Assembly (NCBI GenBank): GCA_038040285.1
Contig: JBBPIN010000055.1
Span: forward strand, 1-9,509
Length of the DNA stretch: 9,509 nucleotides
From: Mayfieldus sp038040285
GTDB lineage: Bacteria; Actinomycetota; Thermoleophilia; Solirubrobacterales; 70-9
Direction: 5' to 3'
Shown here: positions 1 to 5,388 of the stretch, in pieces
Position numbering within the stretch: position 1 is the first letter of the stretch
Layout of the letters: every line of letters starts with the position of its first letter
The notes under the pieces: model-generated
What the model was told of the DNA's origin: nothing
The model's input: the letters and a program-made list of their open reading frames with translations, nothing else
Database searches by the model: none
Program-made: the position numbers and the translations under genes

Positions 1-7
1 GGAGTAG
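1..7 (+). CDS. Last two codons of an upstream NTF2-like paralog (partial)
   Basis: The window opens with GGAGTAG, identical to the end of the conserved 3' tail of the other paralogs (codons RE-stop, TAG at 5-7). It is followed immediately by the same inter-gene block seen at 3337-3444. The array therefore extends to the left of the window. Nothing else of this gene is visible. Confidence 0.55.
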
Positions 8-143
8 AACCCGCTCTAAGCATCCGCCGAAGACTGCGTAAGGAAGCCCCGAAGTGCCAGGGCTCCCGAAATGGCGCTGGCAGCCCGCAGGCCAGGGCGA
101 GATACTGCGCGGGCGATGTCGCAGGAGAACGTCGAGGTCGTAC
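8..143 (+). repeat. Inter-gene repeat block plus head, copy A (full length)
   Basis: This is the reference copy of the repeat: about 105 bp between the preceding TAG and GCGATG, then the first ~27 bp of the next gene. It contains an imperfect hairpin (GGAAGCCC 42-49 with GGGCTCCC 60-67, one mismatch, 10-nt loop), a possible terminator for the preceding gene, and the GATACT box at 101-106. Near-identical full copies lie at 3337-3464 and 3883-4019. Shortened ones lie at 1065-1092, 2731-2768, 4508-4572 and 5842-5927. Confidence 0.9.
78..118 (+). promoter_or_regulatory. Putative promoter and leaderless start of paralog 1
   Basis: GATACT (101-106) resembles an actinobacterial -10 box. A weak -35 candidate, CTGGCA (77-82), lies 18 bp upstream. 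The ATG at 116 is 9 nt after the -10 box, so transcription would begin within a few bases of the start codon. No Shine-Dalgarno sits at a useful distance: the nearest, AGGGCGAG at 93-100, is 15 nt away. Leaderless initiation is an inference; the GATACT box and its 7-9 nt spacing to ATG recur in five other copies. Confidence 0.4.
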
Positions 144-517
144 GGGAAGGCGCGGAAGCGTTGGCGCGAGGGGACCTGGACGGGATGCGGGAGTTCCTCG
201 ATCCGGCCGTCGAACTCGATGTGACTCGCACGGATCTGAACCCGCGCGTCTACCACGGCCTCGAGGGATTGCTCGAACTCATGAGTGAGTGGACCTCGAC
301 TTGGGACGAGTACGAGTTCGAGGTGGCCGACCTGGTCGAGGCGGCGGAAGATCGCGTCGTGGGCATTCTGCGCGAGCGAGGCAGGATGAAAGACAGTGAG
401 TCTTGGGTCGAACACGTGCGAGGCGTCGTTTGGACAATCCGAGCCGGCAAGGTTCTGCGGTACGACGAATATCCGACGAAATCCGAAGCCCTCGAAGCCG
501 CCGGGCTGCGGGAGTAG
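116..517 (+). CDS. NTF2-like / SnoaL-domain protein (paralog 1)
   Basis: This is a 133-residue protein of usual length for a single cone-shaped NTF2 fold, a family whose members bind or isomerise small hydrophobic ligands or serve as non-catalytic subunits. The substrate is unknown. An N-terminal helix (about 1-28, with the typical VREGAEALARGDLDG pattern) leads to the first strand at LDPAVELDV and a second helix around 52-62. C-terminal strands follow, including VVGILRERGR and VVWTIRAGKV, and then the conserved tail ALEAAGLRE. There is no signal peptide or membrane segment, so it is probably cytoplasmic. The start at ATG 116 is chosen because MSQENVE is shared by all paralogs. An in-frame ATG at 71 lies inside the inter-gene repeat and would only translate that repeat. 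Confidence 0.88.
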   Translation: MSQENVEVVREGAEALARGDLDGMREFLDPAVELDVTRTDLNPRVYHGLEGLLELMSEWTSTWDEYEFEVADLVEAAEDRVVGILRERGRMKDSESWVEHVRGVVWTIRAGKVLRYDEYPTKSEALEAAGLRE

Positions 518-635
518 CGGGCTCACCATCGGTTGCCTCGCCTCACCGCGCCAGCCGTCCCGCCGATTGCAGCTGGAGTCCTCGCGGATCCGCCTCCCCA
601 AGAGAGGTCCTTCCCGCACTTACCCATTTCTGACA
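518..635. other. Gap without a recognisable gene
   Basis: Here the usual inter-gene block is missing after paralog 1. The sequence starts CGGGCTCACC and shows no convincing ORF. A 10-bp palindrome GCGGATCCGC lies at 584-593, too short to interpret. The DNA appears to be unrelated to the array and leads into the promoter of the next gene. Confidence 0.5.
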
Positions 636-664
636 TTGCCCCCACCGTCGGAGCGGGGTAGGTT
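636..664 (+). promoter_or_regulatory. Putative sigma-70-type promoter of the small secreted protein
   Basis: TTGCCC (636-641) and TAGGTT (659-664) are separated by 17 bp, ideal for a housekeeping sigma factor, with the predicted transcription start near 671. The first has four of six consensus bases and the second fits the TANNNT pattern. It is followed by the ribosome site at 693-699. Confidence 0.4.
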
Positions 665-706
665 TGCCTCAAAGCGAGTCAACTCCATGACGAAAGGAGT
701 TTGTCC

Positions 707-940
707 ATGGGAAGCATGAACCGTCGCAAGAGGTGGCTCATCCCACCCGCCGTCGCAGTTGCCATGGCCCTGTTCGCGGCTGCTCCCGCGTCCGCCGGCC
801 AGGGAGGGAATCCCACTCCGGGGAGTTGCGGACTCGGGAAGCCTGGTGCGAAAGCGGCGATCGCAGATCCGACCAGCCCCGGCGCCACCGAGAATGCCCT
901 CATCAAGCCTCAGGAGATTGGTTGTACCGGTCAGGGCTAG
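707..940 (+). CDS. Small secreted protein with two cysteines, function unknown
   Basis: This 77-residue preprotein has a clear signal peptide: basic n-region (NRRKR, 5-9), hydrophobic core (about 11-26) and an A-x-A cleavage site APASA after residue 30. The mature peptide of about 47 residues is rich in Gly and Pro and has two cysteines (C41, C73) that could form one disulfide once exported. The start at ATG 707 is set by AAAGGAG (693-699), 7 nt upstream; in-frame TTG 701 and ATG 716 fit less well. A hairpin terminator follows at 965-1000, so the gene is probably monocistronic. I recognise no family. It interrupts the NTF2-like array and does not resemble it. Confidence 0.75.
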   Translation: MGSMNRRKRWLIPPAVAVAMALFAAAPASAGQGGNPTPGSCGLGKPGAKAAIADPTSPGATENALIKPQEIGCTGQG

Positions 941-964
941 TACCCGATCACGATCTGTAGCCAA

Positions 965-1000
965 AAGGACCTCCGTCGACTCCCAATGGCGGGGGTCCTT
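965..1000 (+). terminator. Hairpin terminator after the small secreted protein
   Basis: A 13-bp stem (965-977 with 988-1000, two G-U pairs) encloses a 10-nt loop and starts 24 nt after the stop codon. No U-tract follows, as is common in high-GC actinobacteria. The arms read AAGGACC and GGTCCTT at the base. Confidence 0.65.
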
Positions 1001-1034
1001 CGAACTTATCCTCCTTCGCCCGAGCCGGGACGGC

Positions 1035-1064
1035 GCCCTCGAAGCCGCCGGGCTGCGGGAGTAG
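1035..1064 (+). pseudogene. Orphan 3' tail of a lost NTF2-like paralog
   Basis: These 30 bp are identical to the last 30 bp of paralog 1 (488-517) and end in ALEAAGLRE and TAG. The sequence before them does not encode an NTF2-like core. The DNA upstream is the terminator of the small secreted gene and about 34 bp of unassigned sequence. The rest of this copy has been deleted or replaced. Confidence 0.75.
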
Positions 1065-1092
1065 AACCCGCTCTAAGCATCCGCCGAAGACT
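1065..1092 (+). repeat. Inter-gene repeat block, copy B (first 28 bp only)
   Basis: This matches 8-35 exactly and then breaks off abruptly after GCCGAAGACT. The following ~90 bp (1093-1181) are unrelated to the repeat and carry no recognisable gene, promoter box or head sequence. The break marks a rearrangement boundary just before the pseudogene at 1182. Confidence 0.8.
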
Positions 1093-1181
1093 CATGGTGG
1101 GAGAGGGGAGTGCGCAGCGGGTCCGAAAGGGCGAAGCCGCAGTCGCGTCTTCGCAGGTGCTCCGCGACTAGGACGGACTAG

Positions 1182-1542
1182 AACCTGCTTGTCAATCGCG
1201 GCGACACCGAAACGGCGTTGCAGTGGGTCGACCCCGGAATCGAGGCCGAGTCCGGGGTGGCACTCGGGGCAGGGCACGTTTCGAGGGAAGGACGGCGTCC
1301 TCAAGCTCATGGCGAACTTCTGGCAGTCCTTCGACCATCCCCGCTCCGAGATCGAGGAGTGCGTTGGGGCGGGCGATCACGTCGTGATCGCCGTGCGCTA
1401 CTTCGGACGGGGAAAGACCAGCGGCGTCGAAGTCGACACGCACGGCGCGCAAGTGGTGACCTTTCGGGATGGGAAGGTTGTCCGGTGGCGAATCTTCCAG
1501 GCGATGGCCGAAGCCCTCGAAGCCGCCCGGCTGCGCGAGTAG
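1182..1542 (+). pseudogene. Frameshifted, 5'-truncated NTF2-like paralog
   Basis: Two reading frames together make one NTF2-like protein. From 1182 one frame reads LLVNRGDTETALQWVDPG, the normal end of helix 1 and the first strand. After a frameshift between about 1263 and 1285 a second frame continues with TFRGKDGVLKLMANFWQSF. It then runs through the remaining strands (VVIAVRYFGRG, VVTFRDGKVVRWRIF) to a variant tail EALEAARLRE. The MSQENVE head is missing; a TAG stop at 1179-1181 precedes it in frame. A TTG at 1189 opens a 117-codon ORF, but its first ~30 residues are out of frame with the family and have no ribosome site. The tail differs from the others at two bases, consistent with loss of homogenisation. 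Confidence 0.75.
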
Positions 1543-1547
1543 ACCTC

Positions 1548-1575
1548 AACGCGCCCGACAGGATTCGAACCTGTC
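1548..1575 (-). tRNA. tRNA-like 3' fragment (T-arm and one acceptor strand)
   Basis: On the minus strand, GACAGGTTCGAATCCTGTC (1575-1557) is a perfect T-arm with a TTCGAAT loop. It is followed by seven bases, GGGCGCG, where the 3' acceptor strand would be. No complementary 5' acceptor strand, D-arm or anticodon arm is found in the next ~90 bases, so this is not a functional tRNA. It may be a relic of an integration site, or a chance hairpin acting as terminator for the pseudogene. Confidence 0.35.
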
Positions 1576-1668
1576 AGGCGACGTTCGCTGGTCGCGGCTT
1601 GGGACCGTCATCGCGGCGGAATGCGCGCACTTGACTGCACGGCCTCTGAGGGCATAGCGTCCCTCTTC

Positions 1669-2688
1669 GTGCCTTCTCTGCTCAGATGGAAGACGCTCGC
1701 CGGGCTGCTCGCTTCGGTCATTGCGGTCTCTGTATTGGTCGGCTGCACGGTGCCGCGACCGCCCGGCGCCTCGCCGCTTCGCTATCGCGACCAGGTCTTC
1801 AACTCCGTCAACGTCACCCACGATCTGCAGTACGGAAGCGCGCCGGACAACAACGGCAACCCTGTAGCCCTGAAGCTGGATCTCTACCAGCCCTCAGGAG
1901 ACACCCAGACGAAGCGACCGGCCGTCGTCTGGGTCCATGGGGGCAGCTTCTGCTGTGGCGACAAGACCTCGCCCGAGATCGTCGACGAAGCGAACACCTT
2001 CGCCAAGCTCGGATACGTCGCGGTCTCGATCAATTACCGGCTGCTCGCGCCGGCGGGGAGTTGCTCAGGCTCGACCGCTGGGTCCAGTACCTGCGTAACA
2101 GCGGCGCTGGAAGCCAAACATGACGCACAAGCGGCGGTCCGCTGGCTGCGCGCCAAAGCAACGACCTATCGCATCGACCCGGGGCGAATCGGAATCGGCG
2201 GGTCGTCGGCCGGTGCGATCACCGCAACCCTGGTGGGGCTGTTCTCTGAGGACACGGGTTCGAGCGGGAACCCAGGCTTTCCGTCAACCGTCGGCGGGTT
2301 CGTGTCGCTTTCGGGTGGCCTACCGGGCGGCGTTTTCGCCGGGGCCGGCGACGCACCCGGGGTACTCTTTCATGGCACTGCCGACCCAGTCGTCCCCTAC
2401 CAGTGGTCGGCCGACACCGCGGCCGCGATGCTGAACTCCGGTGTAGCGGCTTTCCTCGAGCCGCTGGATGGCGCCGGGCACGTCCCCTATGCGCAGTTCC
2501 GCGACCTCATCCTCTCCCAGTCGGACTACTTCTTCTATTCGGTGCTCGACCTCGCACATGCGCAGGGCCAGCCGCCGGCGGCGGCGCGGGCATTCGATCG
2601 CAAGGTTGCCGCCGCAGGCGTGGAGCACCCGCGCATCCTTCGCCAGGCGACGAAGCATCGCGCCGCCCAGGCCCGAATCGCGCGCTGA
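1669..2688 (+). CDS. Secreted lipoprotein esterase/lipase, alpha/beta-hydrolase fold
   Basis: This is a 339-residue serine hydrolase of the carboxylesterase / BD-FAE-like group that probably cleaves esters at the outer face of the membrane. A lipoprotein signal (basic RWK at 6-8, hydrophobic 9-22, lipobox LVGC with Cys26) predicts lipid anchoring. The oxyanion HGG motif lies at 90-92 (VVWVHGGSF). The nucleophile is Ser180 in GSSAG. Asp239 in HGTADPVVPY and His271 in GAGHVPY complete the triad. The Cys pair at 95-96 and others in the lid region (about 132-142) could form disulfides. GTG 1669 is chosen because it gives a normal n-region. ATG 1621 is in frame but would place 16 extra residues, two of them acidic, before the signal peptide. 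No strong ribosome site supports either. The substrate is unknown. Confidence 0.85.
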   Translation: MPSLLRWKTLAGLLASVIAVSVLVGCTVPRPPGASPLRYRDQVFNSVNVTHDLQYGSAPDNNGNPVALKLDLYQPSGDTQTKRPAVVWVHGGSFCCGDKTSPEIVDEANTFAKLGYVAVSINYRLLAPAGSCSGSTAGSSTCVTAALEAKHDAQAAVRWLRAKATTYRIDPGRIGIGGSSAGAITATLVGLFSEDTGSSGNPGFPSTVGGFVSLSGGLPGGVFAGAGDAPGVLFHGTADPVVPYQWSADTAAAMLNSGVAAFLEPLDGAGHVPYAQFRDLILSQSDYFFYSVLDLAHAQGQPPAAARAFDRKVAAAGVEHPRILRQATKHRAAQARIAR

Positions 2689-2730
2689 GCGGGCCGCTGA
2701 TCACACTGACGAGACACCTCTAGCCACCAG

Positions 2731-2768
2731 CGAGATACTGCGCGGGCGATGTCGCAGGAGAACGTCGA
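2731..2768 (+). repeat. Inter-gene repeat block, copy C (3' part only) with GATACT promoter box
   Basis: Only the last part of the block is present: the DNA matches copy A from CGAGATACTG (2731) through the head to GTCGAG. Upstream is ordinary esterase-end sequence. GATACT lies at 2734-2739, 9 nt before ATG 2749. This is the shortest form of the block that still has the promoter-like box and start. Confidence 0.75.
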
Positions 2769-3336
2769 GATGGTGCGGGGAGTGCGAACGCCGGTCACCG
2801 TTCCGAGCGAGAACAGGCGGCGGACCCTGGATGAACGGATCTTCGTCCTGTTTCCGGCCCTTCTCCCCATGTTGGCTTCCGCATGGTCGCGGCTGCCGCC
2901 ACGCTCTCGACTGCGCCGGGCCTGGATCTCGCGCATCGTTCGCCAGGGATGCGAGGCCGCAAATCGAAGAGATTTCGAGCTTCTCTTTCTCCTCATTGAG
3001 CCGGAGATCGAGTTCCAGTACGGAGACGGAAGCCCCGTTGGGGGCTTTGTCCCCCCCGACCAGCTCGGGGTACATCGCGGCTATGAGGCCTATCGCCGGC
3101 TCTGGGGGGCGGGGGATGAGGCATGGGACGATTTGAAGCTCGAACACGAGGAAGTCATCGACTTCGGCGACCGGCTGATCGCCGCTGGTCGCCGGACGGG
3201 GCATGGCAGGTCTACCGGGATCTCCCTCAATGAACCCGTCTTTCAGGTCATCACCTTGCGGCGTGGGATGGTGATACGGCAGGAGGACTTCGCTGACCGC
3301 GATAAGGCCCTCGAAGCCGCCGGGCTGTCGGAGTAG
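2749..3336 (+). CDS. NTF2-like protein with ~55-residue N-terminal extension (paralog 2)
   Basis: At 195 residues this is about 60 longer than its neighbours. The first ten residues, MSQENVEMVR, are the common head. Residues 11-65 are a distinct Arg/Leu-rich segment (RRTLDERIFVLFPALLPML, then RLPPRSRLRRAW). The usual NTF2 helix follows at about 64-80 (IVRQGCEAANRRDFELLF), then EPEIEFQYG, a helix near 112-128, and strands (DRLIAAGRRTG, VFQVITLRRGMVIR) to ALEAAGLSE. The 33-57 stretch is amphipathic to hydrophobic, but I do not call it a membrane helix. From memory, similar extended NTF2-like proteins occur in actinobacteria. If so, this is a different subfamily core that acquired the array's common ends. 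Confidence 0.85.
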   Translation: MSQENVEMVRGVRTPVTVPSENRRRTLDERIFVLFPALLPMLASAWSRLPPRSRLRRAWISRIVRQGCEAANRRDFELLFLLIEPEIEFQYGDGSPVGGFVPPDQLGVHRGYEAYRRLWGAGDEAWDDLKLEHEEVIDFGDRLIAAGRRTGHGRSTGISLNEPVFQVITLRRGMVIRQEDFADRDKALEAAGLSE

Positions 3337-3464
3337 AACCCGCTCTAAGCATCCGCCGAAGACTGCGTAAGGAAGCCCCGAAGTGCCAGGGCTCCCGAAA
3401 TTGCGCTGGCGGCCCTCAGGCCAGAGCGCGATACTGCGTGTGCGATGTCGCAGGCAGATATTGA
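3337..3464 (+). repeat. Inter-gene repeat block plus head, copy D (full length)
   Basis: This follows directly on the TAG of paralog 2 and is almost identical to copy A through the hairpin, with ATGGCG changed to ATTGCG. That change removes the in-frame upstream ATG seen at 71, evidence against that ATG being a real start. The head diverges after GTCGCAGG. The block contains GATACT at 3430-3435, 9 nt before ATG 3445. Confidence 0.88.
3430..3447 (+). promoter_or_regulatory. Putative -10 box and leaderless start of paralog 3
   Basis: GATACT at 3430-3435 is followed by GCGTGTGCG and ATG 3445. The spacer differs in sequence from copy A but keeps its 9-nt length. There is no purine-rich ribosome site upstream. 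Confidence 0.35.
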
Positions 3465-3843
3465 GACGCTTCGCGCCGGATACGAGGCCGGTTCTCGCGG
3501 AGACTTGGAGGGAGCGTTTCGTGACGTGCATCCTGACTTTGAGCTGCAGGCGGCGGATCGCGTGCCCAGTCCGGGCACGTATCGGGGCCCCGAGGAAGCC
3601 AGGCGGTTCATCGAGGACATGCTGGAGCCCTTCGAGGAGGTCACCGCTGAGCCCGAGGAGTTCTTCGAGAATGGCGATCGAATCGCGGTGATCCTCCACT
3701 TGCGGTATCGACCCCGGGGTAGCAGTGCGGAAATGGAGAATCGAGTCGGACACCTCTGGACGATGCGCGACGGCAAGGCCGCCCGTCTCCAGATATTTCT
3801 CGAGCGGGAGAAGGCCCTCGAAGCCGCGGGGCTGCGGGAGTAG
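3445..3843 (+). CDS. NTF2-like / SnoaL-domain protein (paralog 3)
   Basis: This is a 132-residue single-domain NTF2-like protein. The head is a variant, MSQADIETLR. Helix 1 runs through AGYEAGSRGDLEGAF and the first strand is HPDFELQAAD. YRGPEEARRFIEDMLEPF forms the next helix. Strands VTAEPEEFFENGDRIAVIL, GHLWTMRDGKAARL and the tail ALEAAGLRE complete the fold. It has no cysteine, signal peptide or membrane segment. The segment EPEEFFENGDRIAV is the characteristic EPxEFI-x-DRV motif of the SnoaL-like actinobacterial group. The ligand is not predictable. Confidence 0.88.
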   Translation: MSQADIETLRAGYEAGSRGDLEGAFRDVHPDFELQAADRVPSPGTYRGPEEARRFIEDMLEPFEEVTAEPEEFFENGDRIAVILHLRYRPRGSSAEMENRVGHLWTMRDGKAARLQIFLEREKALEAAGLRE

Positions 3844-3882
3844 CGGGCGTGGATAGGTACATCTCAGCCGGCTTCTTTGCCC

Positions 3883-4019
3883 ACCCGCTCTAAGCATCCG
3901 CCGAAGACTGCGTAAGGAAGCCCCGAAGTGCCAGGGCTCCCGAAATGGCGCCGGCGGCCAGCAGGCCAGAGCGAGATACTGCGGGCGATGTCGCAGGAGA
4001 ACGTTGAGGTCGTGCGCAA
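3883..4019 (+). repeat. Inter-gene repeat block plus head, copy E (full length)
   Basis: This copy matches copy A from ACCCGCTCTAAGC onwards but is separated from the preceding TAG by 39 bp of unique DNA (3844-3882), where copies A and D follow the TAG directly. Two bases are missing between GATACT (3975-3980) and the ATG, giving a 7-nt spacing. Confidence 0.88.
3975..3990 (+). promoter_or_regulatory. Putative -10 box and leaderless start of paralog 4
   Basis: GATACT at 3975-3980 lies 7 nt before ATG 3988. At this spacing the predicted start of transcription falls almost exactly on the A of the ATG. Confidence 0.4.
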
Positions 4020-4413
4020 GGGGTTCGACGACTTCAACGCATTCATGCGGGGCGAGCTGACCCGTGAAGCGCTTGCGGAATCTCTCGATTCGCAGCACGA
4101 GTGGCACTGGCACGACGACCGGATGATGCCTGACGCCCCACAGCATCTTCGGGGCGCCCAAAAGGCCATTGAGTACTGGGCGCAATATCGAATCGCGTGG
4201 GTAGACCTGACCACGGAGCCGCTTGAGTTCATCGAGGCGCCGGACGATCGCGTCCTGACTCTCACGCGCCAAAGTGGCCGAGGGCGGGATAGCGGCCTCC
4301 CGATCGAGATCCACTACTTCAATGTCTTCTCGATCCGAGATGGAAAAGTGTGGAAGGTGGAGCTTTTCCGCCATCGCGCCGAAGCCCTCGAAGCCGCCGG
4401 GCTGTCGGAGTAG
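3988..4413 (+). CDS. NTF2-like / SnoaL-domain protein (paralog 4)
   Basis: The protein has 141 residues. The MSQENVEVVRKG head continues as helix 1 with a slightly longer helical linker (FDDFNAFMRGELTREALAE). A His-rich strand follows (HEWHWHDDRMM), then a helix at about 51-68 (LRGAQKAIEYWAQY). The later strands are LEFIEAPDDRVLTLTRQSG, HYFNVFSIRDGKVWKVELF and the tail ALEAAGLSE. The cluster of His and Asp at about 36-42 (HEWHWHDD) lies where other SnoaL-like proteins line the pocket and could bind a metal or acid-base substrate; that is inference. An in-frame ATG at 3928 lies in the repeat and is rejected as the start. Confidence 0.87.
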   Translation: MSQENVEVVRKGFDDFNAFMRGELTREALAESLDSQHEWHWHDDRMMPDAPQHLRGAQKAIEYWAQYRIAWVDLTTEPLEFIEAPDDRVLTLTRQSGRGRDSGLPIEIHYFNVFSIRDGKVWKVELFRHRAEALEAAGLSE

Positions 4414-4507
4414 GCGACCACTCTCCCGCCTAGCGGCCGGAAATCTCCACCAGCAAGGGCGGCAGCGCCAGCCCTATGGAAAAGGGGTGGTACTCGTGGG
4501 AGCCTTG

Positions 4508-4572
4508 GCGCGCTGGCGACCCGTAGGCCAGGGCGAGATACTGCGCGGGCGATGTCGCAGGAGAACGTCGCC
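4508..4572 (+). repeat. Inter-gene repeat block plus head, copy F (3' half)
   Basis: The match to copy A begins at GCGCTGGCG (4509) and runs through GATACT (4537-4542) to the head. The front half with the hairpin is replaced by unrelated sequence (4414-4508). That sequence begins GCGA right after the stop codon, like the short GCG junctions at 4957 and 5389. Confidence 0.8.
4537..4554 (+). promoter_or_regulatory. Putative -10 box driving the three-gene operon 4552-5790
   Basis: GATACT at 4537-4542 lies 9 nt before ATG 4552. The two following genes have no block of their own, so this is the only visible promoter for all three. Confidence 0.4.
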
Positions 4573-4956
4573 GCCGTGAACGCCGCCTTCGATGCCTTGG
4601 CGCGCCGTGGGCTCGATGGGCTTTCCGAGCACTGGACCGACGATGTACACCACCGAGCGATCGAGGGGGCGCTCGATGACCGTGGCCCGATGCATGGCAA
4701 GGACGCCGTGCGCGCCTACCTGCAGGACTGGATCGACATGTTCGACGACTTCAAGGTCGAGCCCGTGGAGCTGATCGACGCAGGAGAGGACAACGTCGTC
4801 GCGGTCTTCCGGTTTAGCGGACGTGCCAAGCTGAGCGGCGTCGAGACGGATCAGACTGCCGCCGTCGTCTACACGATCCGCGACGGGAAGATCGCGGGGG
4901 GTCTCGAGTACGCGACTCGCGGCGAGGCCCTCAAAGCCGCCGGGCTGTCGGAGTAG
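4552..4956 (+). CDS. NTF2-like / SnoaL-domain protein (paralog 5, first gene of operon)
   Basis: This is a 134-residue protein. Head MSQENVAAVN is followed by helix AFDALARRGLDGLSEHW, then strand DVHHRAIEG and helix GKDAVRAYLQDWIDMF. The strands KVEPVELIDAGEDNVVAVF, RFSGRAKLSGVETD and AAVVYTIRDGKIAGGLEY end in the tail ALKAAGLSE; the Lys replaces the usual Glu. The RxSGRxxxSGVE segment is the typical central strand pair of this SnoaL-like group. Its stop is followed by GCG and the ATG of the next gene. Confidence 0.88.
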   Translation: MSQENVAAVNAAFDALARRGLDGLSEHWTDDVHHRAIEGALDDRGPMHGKDAVRAYLQDWIDMFDDFKVEPVELIDAGEDNVVAVFRFSGRAKLSGVETDQTAAVVYTIRDGKIAGGLEYATRGEALKAAGLSE

Positions 4957-4974
4957 GCGATGTCGCAGGAAGAT
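4927..4974 (+). repeat. Direct tail-to-head junction without inter-gene block (first)
   Basis: The 30-bp tail ends with TAG at 4954-4956, then GCG, then ATGTCGCAGGA. The ~105-bp block found elsewhere between TAG and GCGATG is cleanly absent. CGGAG (4949-4953), formed by the last sense codons of paralog 5, lies 6 nt before ATG 4960 and is the only plausible ribosome site. Confidence 0.85.
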
Positions 4975-5388
4975 GAATTTGGGGTCTTTGGCGACATGTG
5001 TGAGGCCTTCAACAGCCTCGACAAGCGCCACCTCGATGACCCGTTTGAGGCCAGGCCGTTTCGATACCTGCATGAAGAAGTCGAGCTCCAGGACTATCCC
5101 GACATTCCAGGCGCGACCTGGCACGTCGGCCACACGGGAGCTCTGCAGTGGACCACCAATCTTTGGGATTCCTTCGGGGACTTTCGGTTGGAGCCCCGAG
5201 AATTCATCCCAGCGGGACCCGGCCGATTCGTGTGCGTCACCGAGACGGTGGGGCAGGGTCGCCGCAGTGGTATTGAGCTGAGCCTGACCGCCTACGCCAT
5301 CGTCACCGTCGAGGGAGACAAGGTCAGGCGCATCGGCATCACCGTCGACAGGCAAGAGGCCCTCGAAGCCGCCGGGCTGCGGGAGTAG
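4960..5388 (+). CDS. NTF2-like protein, divergent core (paralog 6, second gene of operon)
   Basis: The protein has 142 residues. The common head is reduced to MSQE (then DEFGVFGDMCEAFNSLDKR), so DNA identity to the other heads ends after about 15 bp. The fold remains recognisable. Its features are the strand YLHEEVELQDYPDIPG, the helix TGALQWTTNLWDSF, strands FRLEPREFIPAGPGRFVCVTE and SGIELSLTAYAIVTVEGDKV, and tail ALEAAGLRE. PREFIPAGPGRFV is a variant of the EPxEFIDAGDRV motif of its neighbours. Translation is probably coupled to paralog 5 by the embedded ribosome site. Confidence 0.85.
   Translation: MSQEDEFGVFGDMCEAFNSLDKRHLDDPFEARPFRYLHEEVELQDYPDIPGATWHVGHTGALQWTTNLWDSFGDFRLEPREFIPAGPGRFVCVTETVGQGRRSGIELSLTAYAIVTVEGDKVRRIGITVDRQEALEAAGLRE

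Noticed and set aside
71..115. Upstream in-frame ATG extending paralog 1 (and ATG 3928 for paralog 4)
   Set aside because: The added residues are translated repeat DNA and are out of step between copies. Copy D has ATT in place of the ATG.
16..231. Minus-strand ORF recurring over each repeat (also 3345-3776)
   Set aside because: The same peptide appears because the DNA repeat is the same. It lacks a ribosome site and overlaps the promoter and head of real genes.
2701..4374. 557-codon minus-strand ORF, the longest in the window
   Set aside because: It runs antisense across three plus-strand NTF2-like genes and two repeat blocks, matches no family, and reads the tails in reverse. It is a by-product of GC-rich codon use.
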